NCBI GenBank assembly: GCA_026874595.1
Contig: CM049317.1
Location: 50,184,401-50,248,400 of the forward strand
DNA from: Sipunculus nudus
Taxonomy: Eukaryota; Annelida; Sipuncula; Golfingiida; Sipunculidae
Reading direction: 5' to 3'
Length of the DNA: 64,000 nt
This document shows positions 24,781 through 35,060 of this stretch, in pieces. Each line of letters starts with the position of its first letter. Position 1 is the first letter of the stretch. The position numbers and the translations under genes are program-made. Under the pieces are notes generated by a model. The model was not told the origin of the DNA, did no database searches, and saw only the letters and a list, made by a program, of their open reading frames with translations.

Positions 24781-25210
24781 CATTTTTTAGAGTGTAGACC
24801 TTGGGGTCATTAAATTGATTAAATGGCTGCGTCGCTGATCTCACCACGCAATATCTAACTGTAAACTAAGCCACGTTAACAGCAGGCTGTTTGATATTAA
24901 TTAATTAGTTTTGCTTTATATATGCCAAACTGATCTGCTCAGTGTCAAACGTGCTAGCTCCGTAGTTGTTTGTACTGTGCCGCCGTGTACAAGCTCCTCA
25001 GGGTTGGTTTAATCTCGGGTGCCTTCAACATTAAAGCAAATCAAACCATACAGCCATCATCAAAGAAAGTTAATTTAAGGCTAATGCTACATTCACTTAT
25101 TAAAACGAATGTTCCAAGGTTCTTCGCCATTACAATCTTCGGATTATCAACGTCGTCATTATATTTAAGATTATAGCATTGGGACAGATGAACCAGGATT
25201 GTTTTAGATA

Positions 25211-25378
25211 ATGCCACCAGGTGGCACCACGCGTATTCCAAGGCGAGTTCTTTCGCTATCTGAAAAAGCCAAGCTTATTTGACTGAGCGAATCAGCGAAA
25301 AGAGCGTACGCGCGATTGCAGAAGAATTTAAGTGTGGCAAGACAGAGGTTGCGTCAGTTCCTAAACGTAAAAAAATAA
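25211..25378 (+). pseudogene. Tigger-type transposase N-terminus (CENP-B-like HTH) remnant
   Basis: The frame from ATG 25211 reads MPPGGTTRIPRRVLSLSEKA then KLI and hits TGA. One base out, the reading continues ERISEKSVRAIAEEFKCGKT then EVASVPKRKK. The order basic start, SLSEKAKLI, ERI..GESVRAIAEEF-like helix and GKTEV is the pattern of CENP-B/pogo N-terminal DNA-binding domains. One frameshift separates the two halves, and nothing of the DDE catalytic core follows. It sits 120-230 bp from the Tigger-like right terminus (25500-25603), indicating an internally deleted element. Confidence 0.65.
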
Positions 25379-25799
25379 TCACAGTTGTATATGACTATTG
25401 AATGCATGATGTGTTTATGAATATGGTGTACATGTACATGAATTCTGATATACCGTAATACAATAAACACGTTCTTGCAGCTGTTCGTTGTCTTTTTTTA
25501 TAATGTTATCAACCAAGGTAACCCTGCCTAATAAGAACATCCCATTATTAAGGACAAAATGACTGAGTCCCTTGACTGTCCGCTTTAGACAGGTTTCACT
25601 GTATATATGTGAATGTCTGTACAAAAATAAACACACTAGGTTACCGTCTTGTTCAAATGGTTACCGTTGCTATTCCGATGGGGTAATCGGGGGCTGGGGG
25701 TGAAATTCCGGGAAAGGCCTCCATAACTGATCGCGTCATGGGAAAGGACCGTATAGGTTGAACGAGGCACTTTCGGCTATAAGAGCATTGAATATATAG

Positions 25800-26330
25800 T
25801 AAGCAATAGCTCCGCGTACAATGATCTAGGACTGTAAGTATAACCCGTCAAAGCTGTTAACAGAGTGAGCTCGGAGTGCGAATGATGCTAGATCATTTAG
25901 CCAGCGCTGCAAGTAGAGTGAGTTAATTTCAGATACGAGTACAGGCTTCTTTGAATGATATTAGCGAATTAGTACTCGGAGTACAGTGAATACAGAAATA
26001 TTGGACTGCGTGCTATGACTGTGAGTTGAGTGCGTTCAGGCTATGCAGCAGAGAGTGTACTGATAGCGTTGTCAGTTGAATAGGTTAAGGTTGTGAGTAC
26101 ATAAAGCCAGGGCTGTGAGCAGAGGGAATTATTTTTTAGCACAGTGAATACAATATGCAAAGCATAGTGTGTAAATCTGTGGATACACAGGGTAAAAACT
26201 TTGTGGACAGAAAATGGCGTTCTTGAGGAGGTTCTGAGTACAATGACTAAGGGTTATAGGCACAGTGTATACTGAGAGGGTAGTGCGCAAGAAACGGAGG
26301 ATATGACGATATGACGAAACAAAAGATAAA
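25800..26330. repeat. Eroded tandem repeat
   Basis: Irregular recurrence of GAGTACAGTGAATAC, GCTGTGAGTACA, CAGAGTGAG and AGTGTATACTGA modules suggests an old, diverged tandem array. Confidence 0.4.
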
Positions 26331-26878
26331 GGGCCATAGTATGGTGGGTCATATACTGTTTTATCTATTTCACTTTAATCTACTTCAACTTAATAACCTT
26401 TTGTAAACCATGCTGGCTGGCCTAATTAGCTTGCTATTTGTGTGTAAGTAATGAATGTTATCCGAAGGTTCGCTTAGTGCACACGGATACACATGTGGTT
26501 ACACAAACCAACCTATAACATAAAATAACCACCGTTTGTACCCGTGCCATGTTGTTTTTAGGTAGACATTGATTAGCTTTGGGAAATTTGTTATTATTAA
26601 TTGGATCATGATCACAAATAAAATTTAGAAAAGGTTATTTGAGGATATGGTAGAAACGCGCACCTCCCTCCTGTACCAACTTGCGAGGACTGATTCGAGG
26701 ATATTGTGAACTCAGAGCTGTATCTTAAAACCACTTTGCTGTTTTTATATACCCTTCCAAATTTGACAGTACAATGCGGTACCACGAAAAGCTGTCGCGT
26801 CTATATCGGCATGTATCCTGGATTGGTGTCGTGACTTTCTTTACTGAAATGTAATTTTTGAGAGTTTTGGTGTTTCAG

Positions 26879-26962
26879 CTTTGAAGATTCACATTACAAT
26901 TATGTTGCATATACTAATAATCTGGATTCTGTACCAGGCGATATCGGCTTAGCATATAAGAA
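26879..26962 (+). other. Candidate exon, unassigned
   Basis: An 84-nt segment between a good acceptor (TTGGTGTTTCAG) and a strong donor (GAA|GTGAGTAC). One frame reads FEDSHYNYVAYTNNLD, then SVPGDIGLAYK; a second frame contains the hydrophobic MLHILIIWILYQAISA before a stop. It could be a tail exon of a neighbouring receptor or chance. There is no second copy to test it. Confidence 0.25.
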
Positions 26963-28587
26963 GTGAGTACGCAAACATTTATATCTTCTTTGTACATCCT
27001 TGTTTAGATTTTCTATATGAACCATAATTCAAAGAAGGATTAAGCACTGGAGGGGTGATCTTGTTGAATGGAATTCCCCGTTAGGCCAAGTTGTGCCTCG
27101 TGTAGCAAAGTTCACTGATCATATACAGACACAAATAAAACAAACCAGAGTCTGTTTTGACGCTCGCCCAACGCAAATGAAAATTCCCCCCTCCCCCAAA
27201 TATTGGCGGGAAGATTTAACTTTGCACCCCATGGTCTATCTCAGTATACAAGTTAAAATTTTAGAATTAAAAAATATGGATTTATATTTCACTAAACTGA
27301 ATCTCAGTTTTACAGAGATATTTTGCACAATTAATGTGTTTGCTGAGTAACCTAACAAATCAAAATTATCTAAGTCAATACCATTACCCCGTAATAATTA
27401 TGACAAAGTATCTGACATGTCTTACCAGATATTGTCTTCGTTTATTGTGGATTTACTTTGTTAGAGCGTATAAAGAAACAAATTTCGAGAACCACTTCAG
27501 TTTTAGTGAGAACCAATGATGATTTTTTTTACTTTACTGATCCTTCGGGTGAGTGTTATTTCTGCTTATGTCGATTCCGGAAGAAATGTTGAAATATATT
27601 GTTATTAAATTAACCAGTAGGTGTTTTATCCCATCCAAGGAGTTAAATAGCTGACAGACAAAACCACACAGATAACCTTATCCGAACAAAAATATAAGCA
27701 CTGGATTCACTCAGCGGACGGACATTAATAATGCACTGATGCGCGCGAGGTTTAATCTTAATAACACTCCAATATGTAGATAATACAGGGATTTGCTTTT
27801 TGTCTTTGTTGTTTAATGAATCAGAATTAAATTGTTTATCATATCCTTACTCTTCTAAAACAAAAGAACTAAAAAGAGGAGAACACGACCACTTAACAGT
27901 ATATTATGGCTCAATCCACAAACACTTACAACAGGATAAGTCACATTTACTCAAAACACAGCTTAACAACGGAATACATCACAGTATATCTTAAAGTTAA
28001 AGCTGTTTCTATATGTTAGACTCAATCCTACCAACAAGAAACAACAATAATTTTTTTCTGCGATACTGGGATACAGAAGAAATAAAGACCAATGACTGTA
28101 TTACAATATCAGAATTAACTGAAAGAACTCATAATCGACATAAAATACAATAGCGCCAAGACTTCTTGATTAAATTGAAAGCGGACAAGTGTTCCGGGTA
28201 TAGGTATGTTGTTATTCTTTAAAATCGAAACATCTAATAATAATAATACAAGCGCTGGACTTTATTTGACATGCAAAATAATTCACAGCATTTAGCTATT
28301 AAAATATCGTACTTTCTTTTTTCCTCTCAGGTTTAAAATTGTGCCTGACGAGCAAACATTCTCTTTTCTACTGCTTTATTCGCTTCTGAAGGAAGGATCA
28401 GGAGGTTTCCACGACTACAGCGCTCAAGCGCAATGATCTTCGTTCTTTGTCTTTTAGACCACGTATATAAATAAGACATGTAATAACTAATCACTGTATC
28501 TTATAGTGATATTTGAAACCATTAACTCTGTTACCGATTTCACATAAACTATGGTCACCTTTGTCTGTTTTTTTTTTAACATTACAG
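26963..28587. other. 5' region of lectin copy B, start not resolved
   Basis: The first coding exon was not identified. A candidate secretion signal begins at ATG 27516 (MMIFFTLLILRVSVISA), with a possible donor G|GTGAGT at 27549, but the phase (0) does not match the phase-1 start of the exon at 28588. A second splice-bounded open stretch follows a TTTTTTCCTCTCAG acceptor near 28330. Neither is secure. Confidence 0.3.
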
Positions 28588-28824
28588 ACTGTAGTGATCG
28601 CACTGACTCGGACAAATATTGTTTTGTTCCCGCAAGTGCCAATTGGACACAGGCTCAAGAGCAATGTAACATCAACGGAATCGATACAAGTCTTCCCCAT
28701 GACCGTTCAGAAGTAGAGCATCAGCGTATACTAAAAATCATGCAGCAGTTGAGATTGGAGACTGCGTGGATATCACTTACAAAGAAGAAACTGAGCAACT
28801 GGAAATGGATAAACGATGGCTCCG
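28588..28824 (+). CDS. C-type lectin-like domain 1, N-terminal exon (copy B)
   Basis: A 237-nt exon after a polypyrimidine acceptor (TTTTAACATTACAG), phase 1, ending CTCCG|GTTAAT. It encodes a long-form CTLD start: paired N-terminal cysteines (CSDRTDSDKYC), the helix NWTQAQEQC, the core strand AWISL (the family's WIGL) and WKWINDGS. Glycan-binding CTLDs continue with EPN or QPD and later WND; those are absent here and in the following exon, so calcium-dependent sugar binding is doubtful. Secreted or surface recognition of a protein or glycan ligand would be typical of the family. It pairs with 28956-29084 to complete a domain of normal length. Sequence is intact. Confidence 0.85.
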
Positions 28825-28955
28825 GTTAATGTCCAGGGATTCTATGTATTTGTCTTTATCGTGCTTTGTTATGACGAGCCTTTTTTTCGGTGATATGAAA
28901 AATCAATATTTACATGAATATATTATAATGTTAATACCTTTGATTTTTTTTTCAG

Positions 28956-29084
28956 ACCGTAGCCCTAAAAGAGGACCAAAGGATGGCCAGTGCGGGATAT
29001 ATAGCTTAGAAGATAACGTTTTGGAAGTGGACAGAACGCTCTGCTTTTCAAGCGTGCCCTCAAAATATCTGTGTGAACACAATA
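28956..29084 (+). CDS. C-type lectin-like domain 1, C-terminal exon (copy B)
   Basis: This exon follows a TTTTTTTTCAG acceptor 131 nt after the previous exon and is phase-compatible. It reads DRSPKRGPKDGQCGIYS, then NVLEVDRTLCFSS and SKYLCEHN. These supply the three closing cysteines of the CTLD, giving six cysteines in all. By alignment with 31617-31740 the exon should end after AATA at 29084, but the next bases are GAAAGTC, not GTAAGTC. Without splicing the frame runs on as RKSLIFSLSPSAH to a stop at 29123-29125. So the product may end here as a single-domain protein, or a non-canonical donor joins it to the second CTLD at 29642. The position of WND is occupied by unrelated residues (VDRTLC). 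Confidence 0.8.
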
Positions 29085-29641
29085 GAAAGTCTCTTATTTT
29101 CTCATTATCTCCGTCAGCTCACTGAAAGGCAGTACAAAAGCACATACATAACATATTTTTTTTTTAAAACAAAGATAAAGTCTCAGATAAACGGCATAAA
29201 AATTTTGATTTAAGATGCAACAATTATATTTTTTCAATGATTAATGATTAAAGCATGATCTAAATTAAAAAAGAGTTACAACTATTAAAATGTAGATGCA
29301 AAACGATCGGTAAAACCGGTTGAATTTTATTTGTCACTAATAAGCCTCTTTAAACACTGATAACAGTCACAGCAATTTATTCTGAAAATGAAGGTTGACA
29401 TATTGACCTTTATACCTTTTAATTTTACTTTTCATGTGTGCCCACGTCTTTATTAGGGTGTTTAATTTACAAATGGTTGTGTAGTGATGTTAGAAATTTC
29501 CTACACTAAAAATGTAATATGTTCTTTAACAACACATAGACGTACTGAAGGAATGAAGGATAAGTCTAGAATTGTTTATCCAATCTAATTATTAATTGCG
29601 ACGTATCATTAATTCGAAGAAGATATAACTAATGCTTTTAG

Positions 29642-29887
29642 GTTCGACCTGTCCATCCGTCGCCGCAAGATATAACTGCATCATTATTGAAGGTAAAGCG
29701 GTGACGTTGCATGAAGGAGTGTACAACTGGCTCACGGCCAGGGCTATGTGTAGAATCATGGGTTCCGAATTGATTCACATGGACAAAAGTGGTCTAAAAA
29801 AAGAATTAGAGAAAATTATGGAGCTCAAGGAAGGGGTTTATGTAGGACTGCAACGTGAAGACTGGACCTTTAAGCGACCTATGGAAG
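29642..29887 (+). CDS. C-type lectin-like domain 2, N-terminal exon (copy B)
   Basis: A 246-nt exon between a CTTTTAG acceptor and a consensus donor (GAAG|GTGAGT), phase 1 at both ends. It reads STCPSVAARYNCIII (paired N-terminal cysteines), YNWLTARAMCRIMGSEL (first helix and cysteine) and KEGVYVGLQREDW (the WIGL-like core). The matching second-half exon is at 31617-31740, with an RT fragment and other repeats in the 1.7-kb intron. The first CTLD half of copy A, expected to resemble this, was not found in the window. Frame intact, so this exon itself could still be used. Confidence 0.8.
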
Positions 29888-30397
29888 GTGAGTCGATATT
29901 CATGTTGCTTATCCGCCCCAATACAACCCGGCTGCAGGCTCCTACTATTACCAGGATAAATTGCTTTTGTTTAAGGAATTTTATATTGAAACATTTTATG
30001 ACACATTATCGTAATTTTTATTATTATCTTTCTCAACAAATCCCTCCGTACATATATTTTAAACAATGGATTAGATTGTACCAGTAATTTGAAGTCAAGC
30101 CGGCTTTGACTGGGCAATCAATGTAAGCACTTCTGAACAGGAGTGACCATGACATCATTTTCTGGTGACGACCGGACTTGCATATAACAAGTGTGTTTGA
30201 CAATCCCCGTAGAAGCACGTTTTAATAATCTACTTTGGATGTTAGGAGTCTGTTTACCAAGGCGTCCGAACTTATGGCAGCATCAGTAACAACTTATCTG
30301 TACATGTTGTTAACATGTCATTCCCTAGTCATCACCGAGTCATATGTCATTGCAATTTCGTATGATGTTGCTTCGACAACTCCCTATTTCGATCGAA

Positions 30398-30678
30398 AAG
30401 TTTCAAATTCTGTTCTGGTCGTTAGATGGTCAGATGCAAAGTGCATATGCAATATCTCTCTTCGAGCTATTTAGATTGATTATTCCTTGTAATCAATGAC
30501 AAAATGTCTACTGGCCTAAACTGTATACTACTTGTCCTCTATACTGAGTTTTAAATTCTATTCTGGTCGTTATATGGTCAGATGCAAAGTGCATATGTAA
30601 TCTCTCTCCTCGAGCTCTTTAGATTGATTATTCCTTGTAATCAAAGACAAAATGTCTATTGGCCTGAACTCTATACTG
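30398..30678. repeat. ~148-bp tandem duplication
   Basis: Two copies of a segment containing GTTCTGGTCGTTAGATGGTC, GATGCAAAGTGCATATG and CTTGTAATCAATGACAAAAT begin near 30398 and 30545 with scattered substitutions. Confidence 0.85.
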
Positions 30679-30854
30679 GTATCCATGGGGTTGAAAGACA
30701 AGTTCACCTGAAAGAAGTCAGCACTTCTGAGAAGTGATGAGAAAATGTAAAAATGTCACCGATTTTTTTGGTGTACATCACCGTCGCACTCAATACTGTT
30801 ATAAAACCTATTTAGTCAGCTCGACGTGATTACTCAACCAGAATTACACCTATG

Positions 30855-31205
30855 TTTGCGCTTTTCGGTTTATGTACTTAAATGATGCTCAAAACAATCC
30901 AACAGTGCCTGGTTGTCTATCATATCGAATGCGGATGTCATATCCAGCATGACCAGCGTGCGGCCACGAACCAGCATCCAAAGTATGAAGTCATTTCATG
31001 CTTTGAACAGGGCTGATTCTGTTGAATACACTTCATTTACGCGGAATATGATGCCCCGTGGAGAATGTTTTTTTAAGCAAGTGATGATCGAGACGTGCAT
31101 ATAACCACCATCTCCAAAACTTCTGAAAAAACTGAAGGTTGGATACCAGTCTGTAGTTCTAAACGTGGTCTAGATCAAAGCCCGGTCTTCACGAGTGGTT
31201 TGTCT
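30855..31205 (-). pseudogene. Non-LTR reverse transcriptase fragment
   Basis: Minus-strand peptides spread over several frames match the conserved order of LINE reverse transcriptases of the CR1/L2/Jockey type: NYRLVSNLQF (the NYRPVSNL block), STESALFKA (the HSTETALLK block) and GRTLVMLDMTSAFDMIDN, the catalytic palm motif with its aspartates. Frameshifts and in-frame stops separate them, and the YADD box is missing. This is a short 3'-truncated relic lying in the intron between the two halves of CTLD 2 in copy B, opposite in orientation. It differs from the LINE at 44-52 kb (palm motif LMDLSKAFDFVP). Confidence 0.75.
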
Positions 31206-31616
31206 AAAAGTCTTTGGCAAACATCATGTTTCCTAGGAGCTGTTTTAATGGTTGTATTTTATAGGCAATATTACATTTGGTACTGATGCAGTGGTATCTT
31301 TTTAAATTACGACGTCAAATTGCATGGAATATGCAGGAACAAAGTAAGACGCACTAAAACGACATATTATATGTTACTCCTACGTGCATTGACATAAGGT
31401 TTATTTTCTCATTCTCTTTCAAATATCTCTAAGCTATGCCCTCGTTAGCAGCTATGTAAAGAAGTGCATCCAGGATTAACCGTAAACTGAATTTGAGAAG
31501 TGCTTAATAGAAATTTATCTCTAAATTCTCATCGTTTACACTCAGCTAAAGCTATTTGAAAGTAAGATGGTCATATGAAGAATTTTATTTATTCTGAAAA
31601 TTCCTCACACCTAAAG

Positions 31617-31740
31617 ATGAAGCAGATATGGGAACTGTGTTTTGGGAAAAGCAAGTAAAAAATAACTGTCTTTAATAGCAGCAATGAAATGTGGACCTCT
31701 TTAAGCTGTGACGCCCAACATCCGTTTATCTGTCAAATAT
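31617..31740 (+). pseudogene. C-type lectin-like domain 2, C-terminal exon with 11-nt deletion (copy B)
   Basis: Starts after a CCTAAAG acceptor, reads DEADMGTVFWEKQVKNN, then meets TAA and TAG. Compared with copy A (987-1121), 11 nt are missing right after the AATAAC at about 31665, removing the expected first cysteine and shifting frame. Beyond the deletion the homologous reading continues NEMWTSLSCDAQHPFICQI in another frame, up to the donor CAAATAT|GTAAGTC at 31741. Exon lengths differ by exactly 11 (135 versus 124). As it stands copy B cannot make a complete second CTLD unless the exon is skipped; the phase-1 borders would permit that. Confidence 0.75.
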
Positions 31741-32257
31741 GTAAGTCCTCTTTGAAAAAACTAACCTTACAAGACTAAAATCATTATATTTCATATATAG
31801 TGTTACCTGCTTAATATTTCGAGTATACACCAAGAATGTATTCAGTGTATTTGAAAATAGGATTTTCTATTTACATCCAAATCTGCATTGCTCTTTATCT
31901 AGTATTGTGAGCTATGTGCCTGCGATAAAACTGGTGTACGAAAACAAAAAAAAACTGGAATCTTTGGTTAGTGATATGGTTGGTGTTTCGTAGACTGGCC
32001 TTATATATACAATAGCTATACAATATCAATTTAATTAAAAATGTATGAATAACTAGTATTGCATTTATTTACGAGCCTACCTAAATTTATACTAGCCTGA
32101 CAGACACAGTCAATATGGAAATATTGGCGTTTACATAACAATGGGGAATATAAAATTTCACTGAAAGCCTCTATTATTATATGCATAAACGGGCTAAAAT
32201 TAACACTGGCTATATAATAATGCTTTTTTATATTCTCGAAATGGTATTTTCCAAAAG

Positions 32258-32362
32258 ACAAGACCTCAGTTGACAACACACAAAGCAAGCAGTCTCCTCG
32301 GAGCCCATCAAGTGAATCTGACTATACACGTGCAGGTGAAGTATTGAAAAATGAAGATAATG
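32258..32362 (+). CDS. Linker/juxtamembrane exon of lectin receptor, copy B
   Basis: A 105-nt exon, acceptor TTTTCCAAAAG, donor AATG|GTAAGT, phase 1 to phase 1. It reads KTSVDNTQSKQSPRSPSSES, then DYTRAGEVLKNEDN. It aligns without gaps to 3130-3234 of copy A. Serine-rich and polar with no membrane segment. The intron to the next recognised exon is 4.8 kb and filled largely by satellite DNA; the phase of the next exon shows that at least one exon in between is unidentified. Confidence 0.7.
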
Positions 32363-32599
32363 GTAAGTTAATTTTTAATCAGTATCATTTTAAAAAGTCC
32401 AGTATTACGTGACTAGTGGAATCAGATCATGTGGATGCTATCCTATAATATATATTGCTTTTAACGTAAATGACTGTAATATTAGGTTCAAAGTTCCATA
32501 TAATCATGGAATATCACTTTTCAAATCTTAATTTGGTTTGGTCTTATATCAGTAGATCTGACAAATTGAGAAAGGCCTTAGATTTTCCAGGGACTCTTT

Positions 32600-33850
32600 T
32601 CAAGTCAGCTGACTGAAAGTCATATGAGCTTTAGCAATTACTCTTTGACCGTCGTCCGTCTGTACGTCAATCCGTTAACACTAACCTTAACCGCTGGACC
32701 TAGAAATCTCTAACTGAAAACCATGGAGGTCCATAAAAAAAACCTCTGGAAACCTCAACTTAGGTCACTGAGACCTAAATCATCTGAGCTAAGGCGCTCA
32801 TAATTACCCCCCCCCCCCCTCCCGGAATAATTAAAAATATGATATAAAAGCTCCAATATTTGAATAAATAATGCACTGATTGCCATGGTTACTGTGGTTG
32901 GCTTCATATTCGCGAGGCTGAAATTTCGCAATTTTTCAATTTTTAATGTTTCGCGAGGGTTTCATTTTCGCGATCTCACCAGAACCCAAATATTTTGTAA
33001 AGCCATATCTATGTGTGTTATAAAATGAGAATAAGTCATGAGTTTGTGATATTTCTCATATAACGATGGGCCCGAACACAAAGCACAGGTAGTTAAGTTC
33101 AAATTAAGGGGAACGTTTTCCCTATACCTGCATACCTTATTATAACAATTCTCATTGTTCTAATCTATTCCCATACAAATATTGGCTACATTCAATAAGA
33201 AGGACGTAATCCATTGGCCAATTATTCCCGAGGGCGAACAAAAAGGCAACCACAGTATTTCCATTGATCAAATAGTGTTTTAAATTGCTCAAATGGTTTT
33301 TCACCAATTCCTGAAGACTGGTGGCGCCTCCTGTATTTACTCTGATTTTTACGCATTGATTCTCAAATTTTAAGACCTTCAAATGAAGCAGTCTGGACGT
33401 TAATACGGCACAAACCGCCACCAGGAGGCACTAGGAAAATCTATGTTTTGCAATCTACGGGATCAAAAGATGAATCTGAACACCCAGTGGGTCCGACAGT
33501 GCACAAATTGTAAATGCTGGACTCAAAAGCTTCTTTCTGAATACTCATAAGGGTACATTTAAAATCTCCTTAGAAACCTCAAATTAGGTCACTTTGGCTT
33601 AGAGAAGATCTATGGGGCTCAAAAATCCCCCCCCCCACAGAATAATTAAAGATTTAATACAAAAGCTCTAGTATCTAAATAACCAAGGCACTCATTGCCA
33701 TGATTATTTCCATACGTATTGATCATGGAGTGTTTCGTCCTTCCTGAAGACTGGTGGCGCCTTAATGTACATTTTAGGCACTTTTTTCTCTATTTTGAGA
33801 CCTTCAAATGAAGCAGTCCGGACGATAACATGGCACTTTCACACCACTGA
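32600..33850 (+). repeat. Satellite-like array with nuclear-receptor-type palindromes, locus 2
   Basis: Same family as 5131-6400, beginning with the boundary segment CAGCTGACTGAAAGTCATAT and GTCGTCCGTC. It contains AGGTCACTGAGACCT (32762-32776), poly-C runs (32807-32820, 33628-33637) and two longer subunits with CCTGAAGACTGGTGGCGCC (33311-33332 region and 33744-33763 region), as in 5390-5470. It lies inside an intron of lectin copy B. A patch at about 32900-32990 repeats TTCGCGA and TTCGCAA motifs. Confidence 0.8.
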
Positions 33851-35060
33851 AGATGTGAACTTCCCGGTTGTTTTCAGTCAGTCAAAACAACAGGCAGACC
33901 AAACATAAAAACACTCAATGAAAAACTCTTAGACAGTTGTAAGATAACCAAAAAATATAATAAACAATAAATTGGTTACTTACAGATCTCTGGTGGGGAT
34001 GTCATCAGCACAAATATCACACTAATTCCACTGCCGTACGGAGTCCATAATCTGATCCACATTGACAAAGTTAAAATGCTCCAGATCACATGACCTTCGC
34101 TTTCAGGTGACTCTAGACGTTCTGGTGGTCCCTGGCGTAATCCATGTGCACCCGGAGCATAATCCAATCCGAGCGTAATACAGATGGTCACAACAACACA
34201 CAACTGGTTCTTACTGCGGTATAACTGTTAATCTTCCGTAAAACACAATTCGCGTGCCGCACATCGAATGTTCTATGATAGCCCTGAATCAACGGCTCTG
34301 TCAGCTGGTCTACTGTAGCCCTCCAGTTAGCGGATACCGAAGAAACGCACTCTCTAGCGAAATTCAGTACAACACTTTCGCGTCAAGAAAAAGTCCACTC
34401 GACTGTTCCTGGGAGCCCACCATCACAAGATGCCTGTCCTTAGGAATACAATATCACTGTCTCTAAAGTACTTAACATATCTAGTATCAACAAGGTGGCC
34501 TCCCTCAGACGTAGACTGTCAATAACGGCTGACGCGATCGCCCATCTAGACACACAGAAGTCAGCAAACCAACCAGTTTGACCGCTGTAGCACGCTCAGA
34601 TGAACGCTACATTAACGAAGCGCTCCGGCTCTGTCAAGATTACTGGAATTCTCCCCTTATATGAGATCCCTGACGTCACAACTCCAGCTAGACTTCTCCG
34701 CCTATCAGCACTTCCCTCCACGATGTCTCTTGTCAACACAGATTAAATTTAACGCAGACAAGCCCCCAGGGATGATTTCGTGAGAAAACTAACCTAAACA
34801 AATTCGGAGACAAGACGTCGCCTACCAGACACAGTTACTGTGGAGACTGCAATACAAGATTGGGTCTCACGAGTCTATGCTACATTGGAAGGAAGATCAA
34901 ATGATGCAGGTGACACCTACTGATTACTAAACTGCTTTGAAATTTACATTTAATGAAACACGTGTTCTTCCTAACTAGGTTTCTCACGCTAATGGCTAAA
35001 CATGATACTTTATTAAATTAACAAAACTTGCAAAACAATTATTTGGTCATACTGCCTATA
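33851..35060. other. No gene recognised (intron of copy B)
   Basis: Less AT-rich than its surroundings. A minus-strand frame at 33976-34203 (75 codons, with GHVIWSILTLSMWIRLW) and a plus frame at 34254-34466 have no recognised family; the first has a hydrophobic segment but no supporting splice structure. Confidence 0.3.

Larger units (their letters stand above)
18378..24794. mobile_element. 6.4-kb element with TA-flanked inverted ends and ACATGT arrays
   Basis: Left terminus CACTCTAAAAACTGAGG at 18378; right terminus TTTTTTAGAGTG ending at 24794, its inverse over 11 bases. Both are preceded or followed by TA (18376-18377 and 24795-24796), as for a TA target duplication. Inside each end is an array built on the palindrome ACATGT/AAACATGTTT (about 18390-19110 left, 24605-24780 right). 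The interior is AT-rich, contains a ~50-bp minisatellite and two minus-strand exon-like pieces, and has no recognisable transposase. It looks like a large non-autonomous DNA transposon. Autonomous relatives and superfamily are unknown to me. Confidence 0.65.
17921..25603 (+). mobile_element. Decayed Tigger/pogo-like transposon, interrupted
   Basis: The left end reads AAGTGAAAACTGGTCTAACG followed by GACACCTC. The right end, reverse complemented, reads CAGTGAAACCTGTCTAAAGC followed by GGACAG. The two are matching inverted termini, each flanked by TA, typical of pogo/Tigger (Tc1-mariner superfamily). Between them, close to the right end, lies a remnant of the CENP-B-type helix-turn-helix N-terminus (25211-25378). 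The rest of the transposase is gone. The 18378-24794 element occupies most of the interval, so about 460 bp on the left and 810 bp on the right would belong to the Tigger. That both ends come from one insertion is inference; they could be two separate remnants. Confidence 0.45.

Noticed and set aside
33976-34203. Minus-strand frame with a hydrophobic segment, considered as a dispanin-like membrane protein
   Set aside because: Similarity is limited to a few residues (HVIWSIL) and the downstream part does not follow the family pattern.
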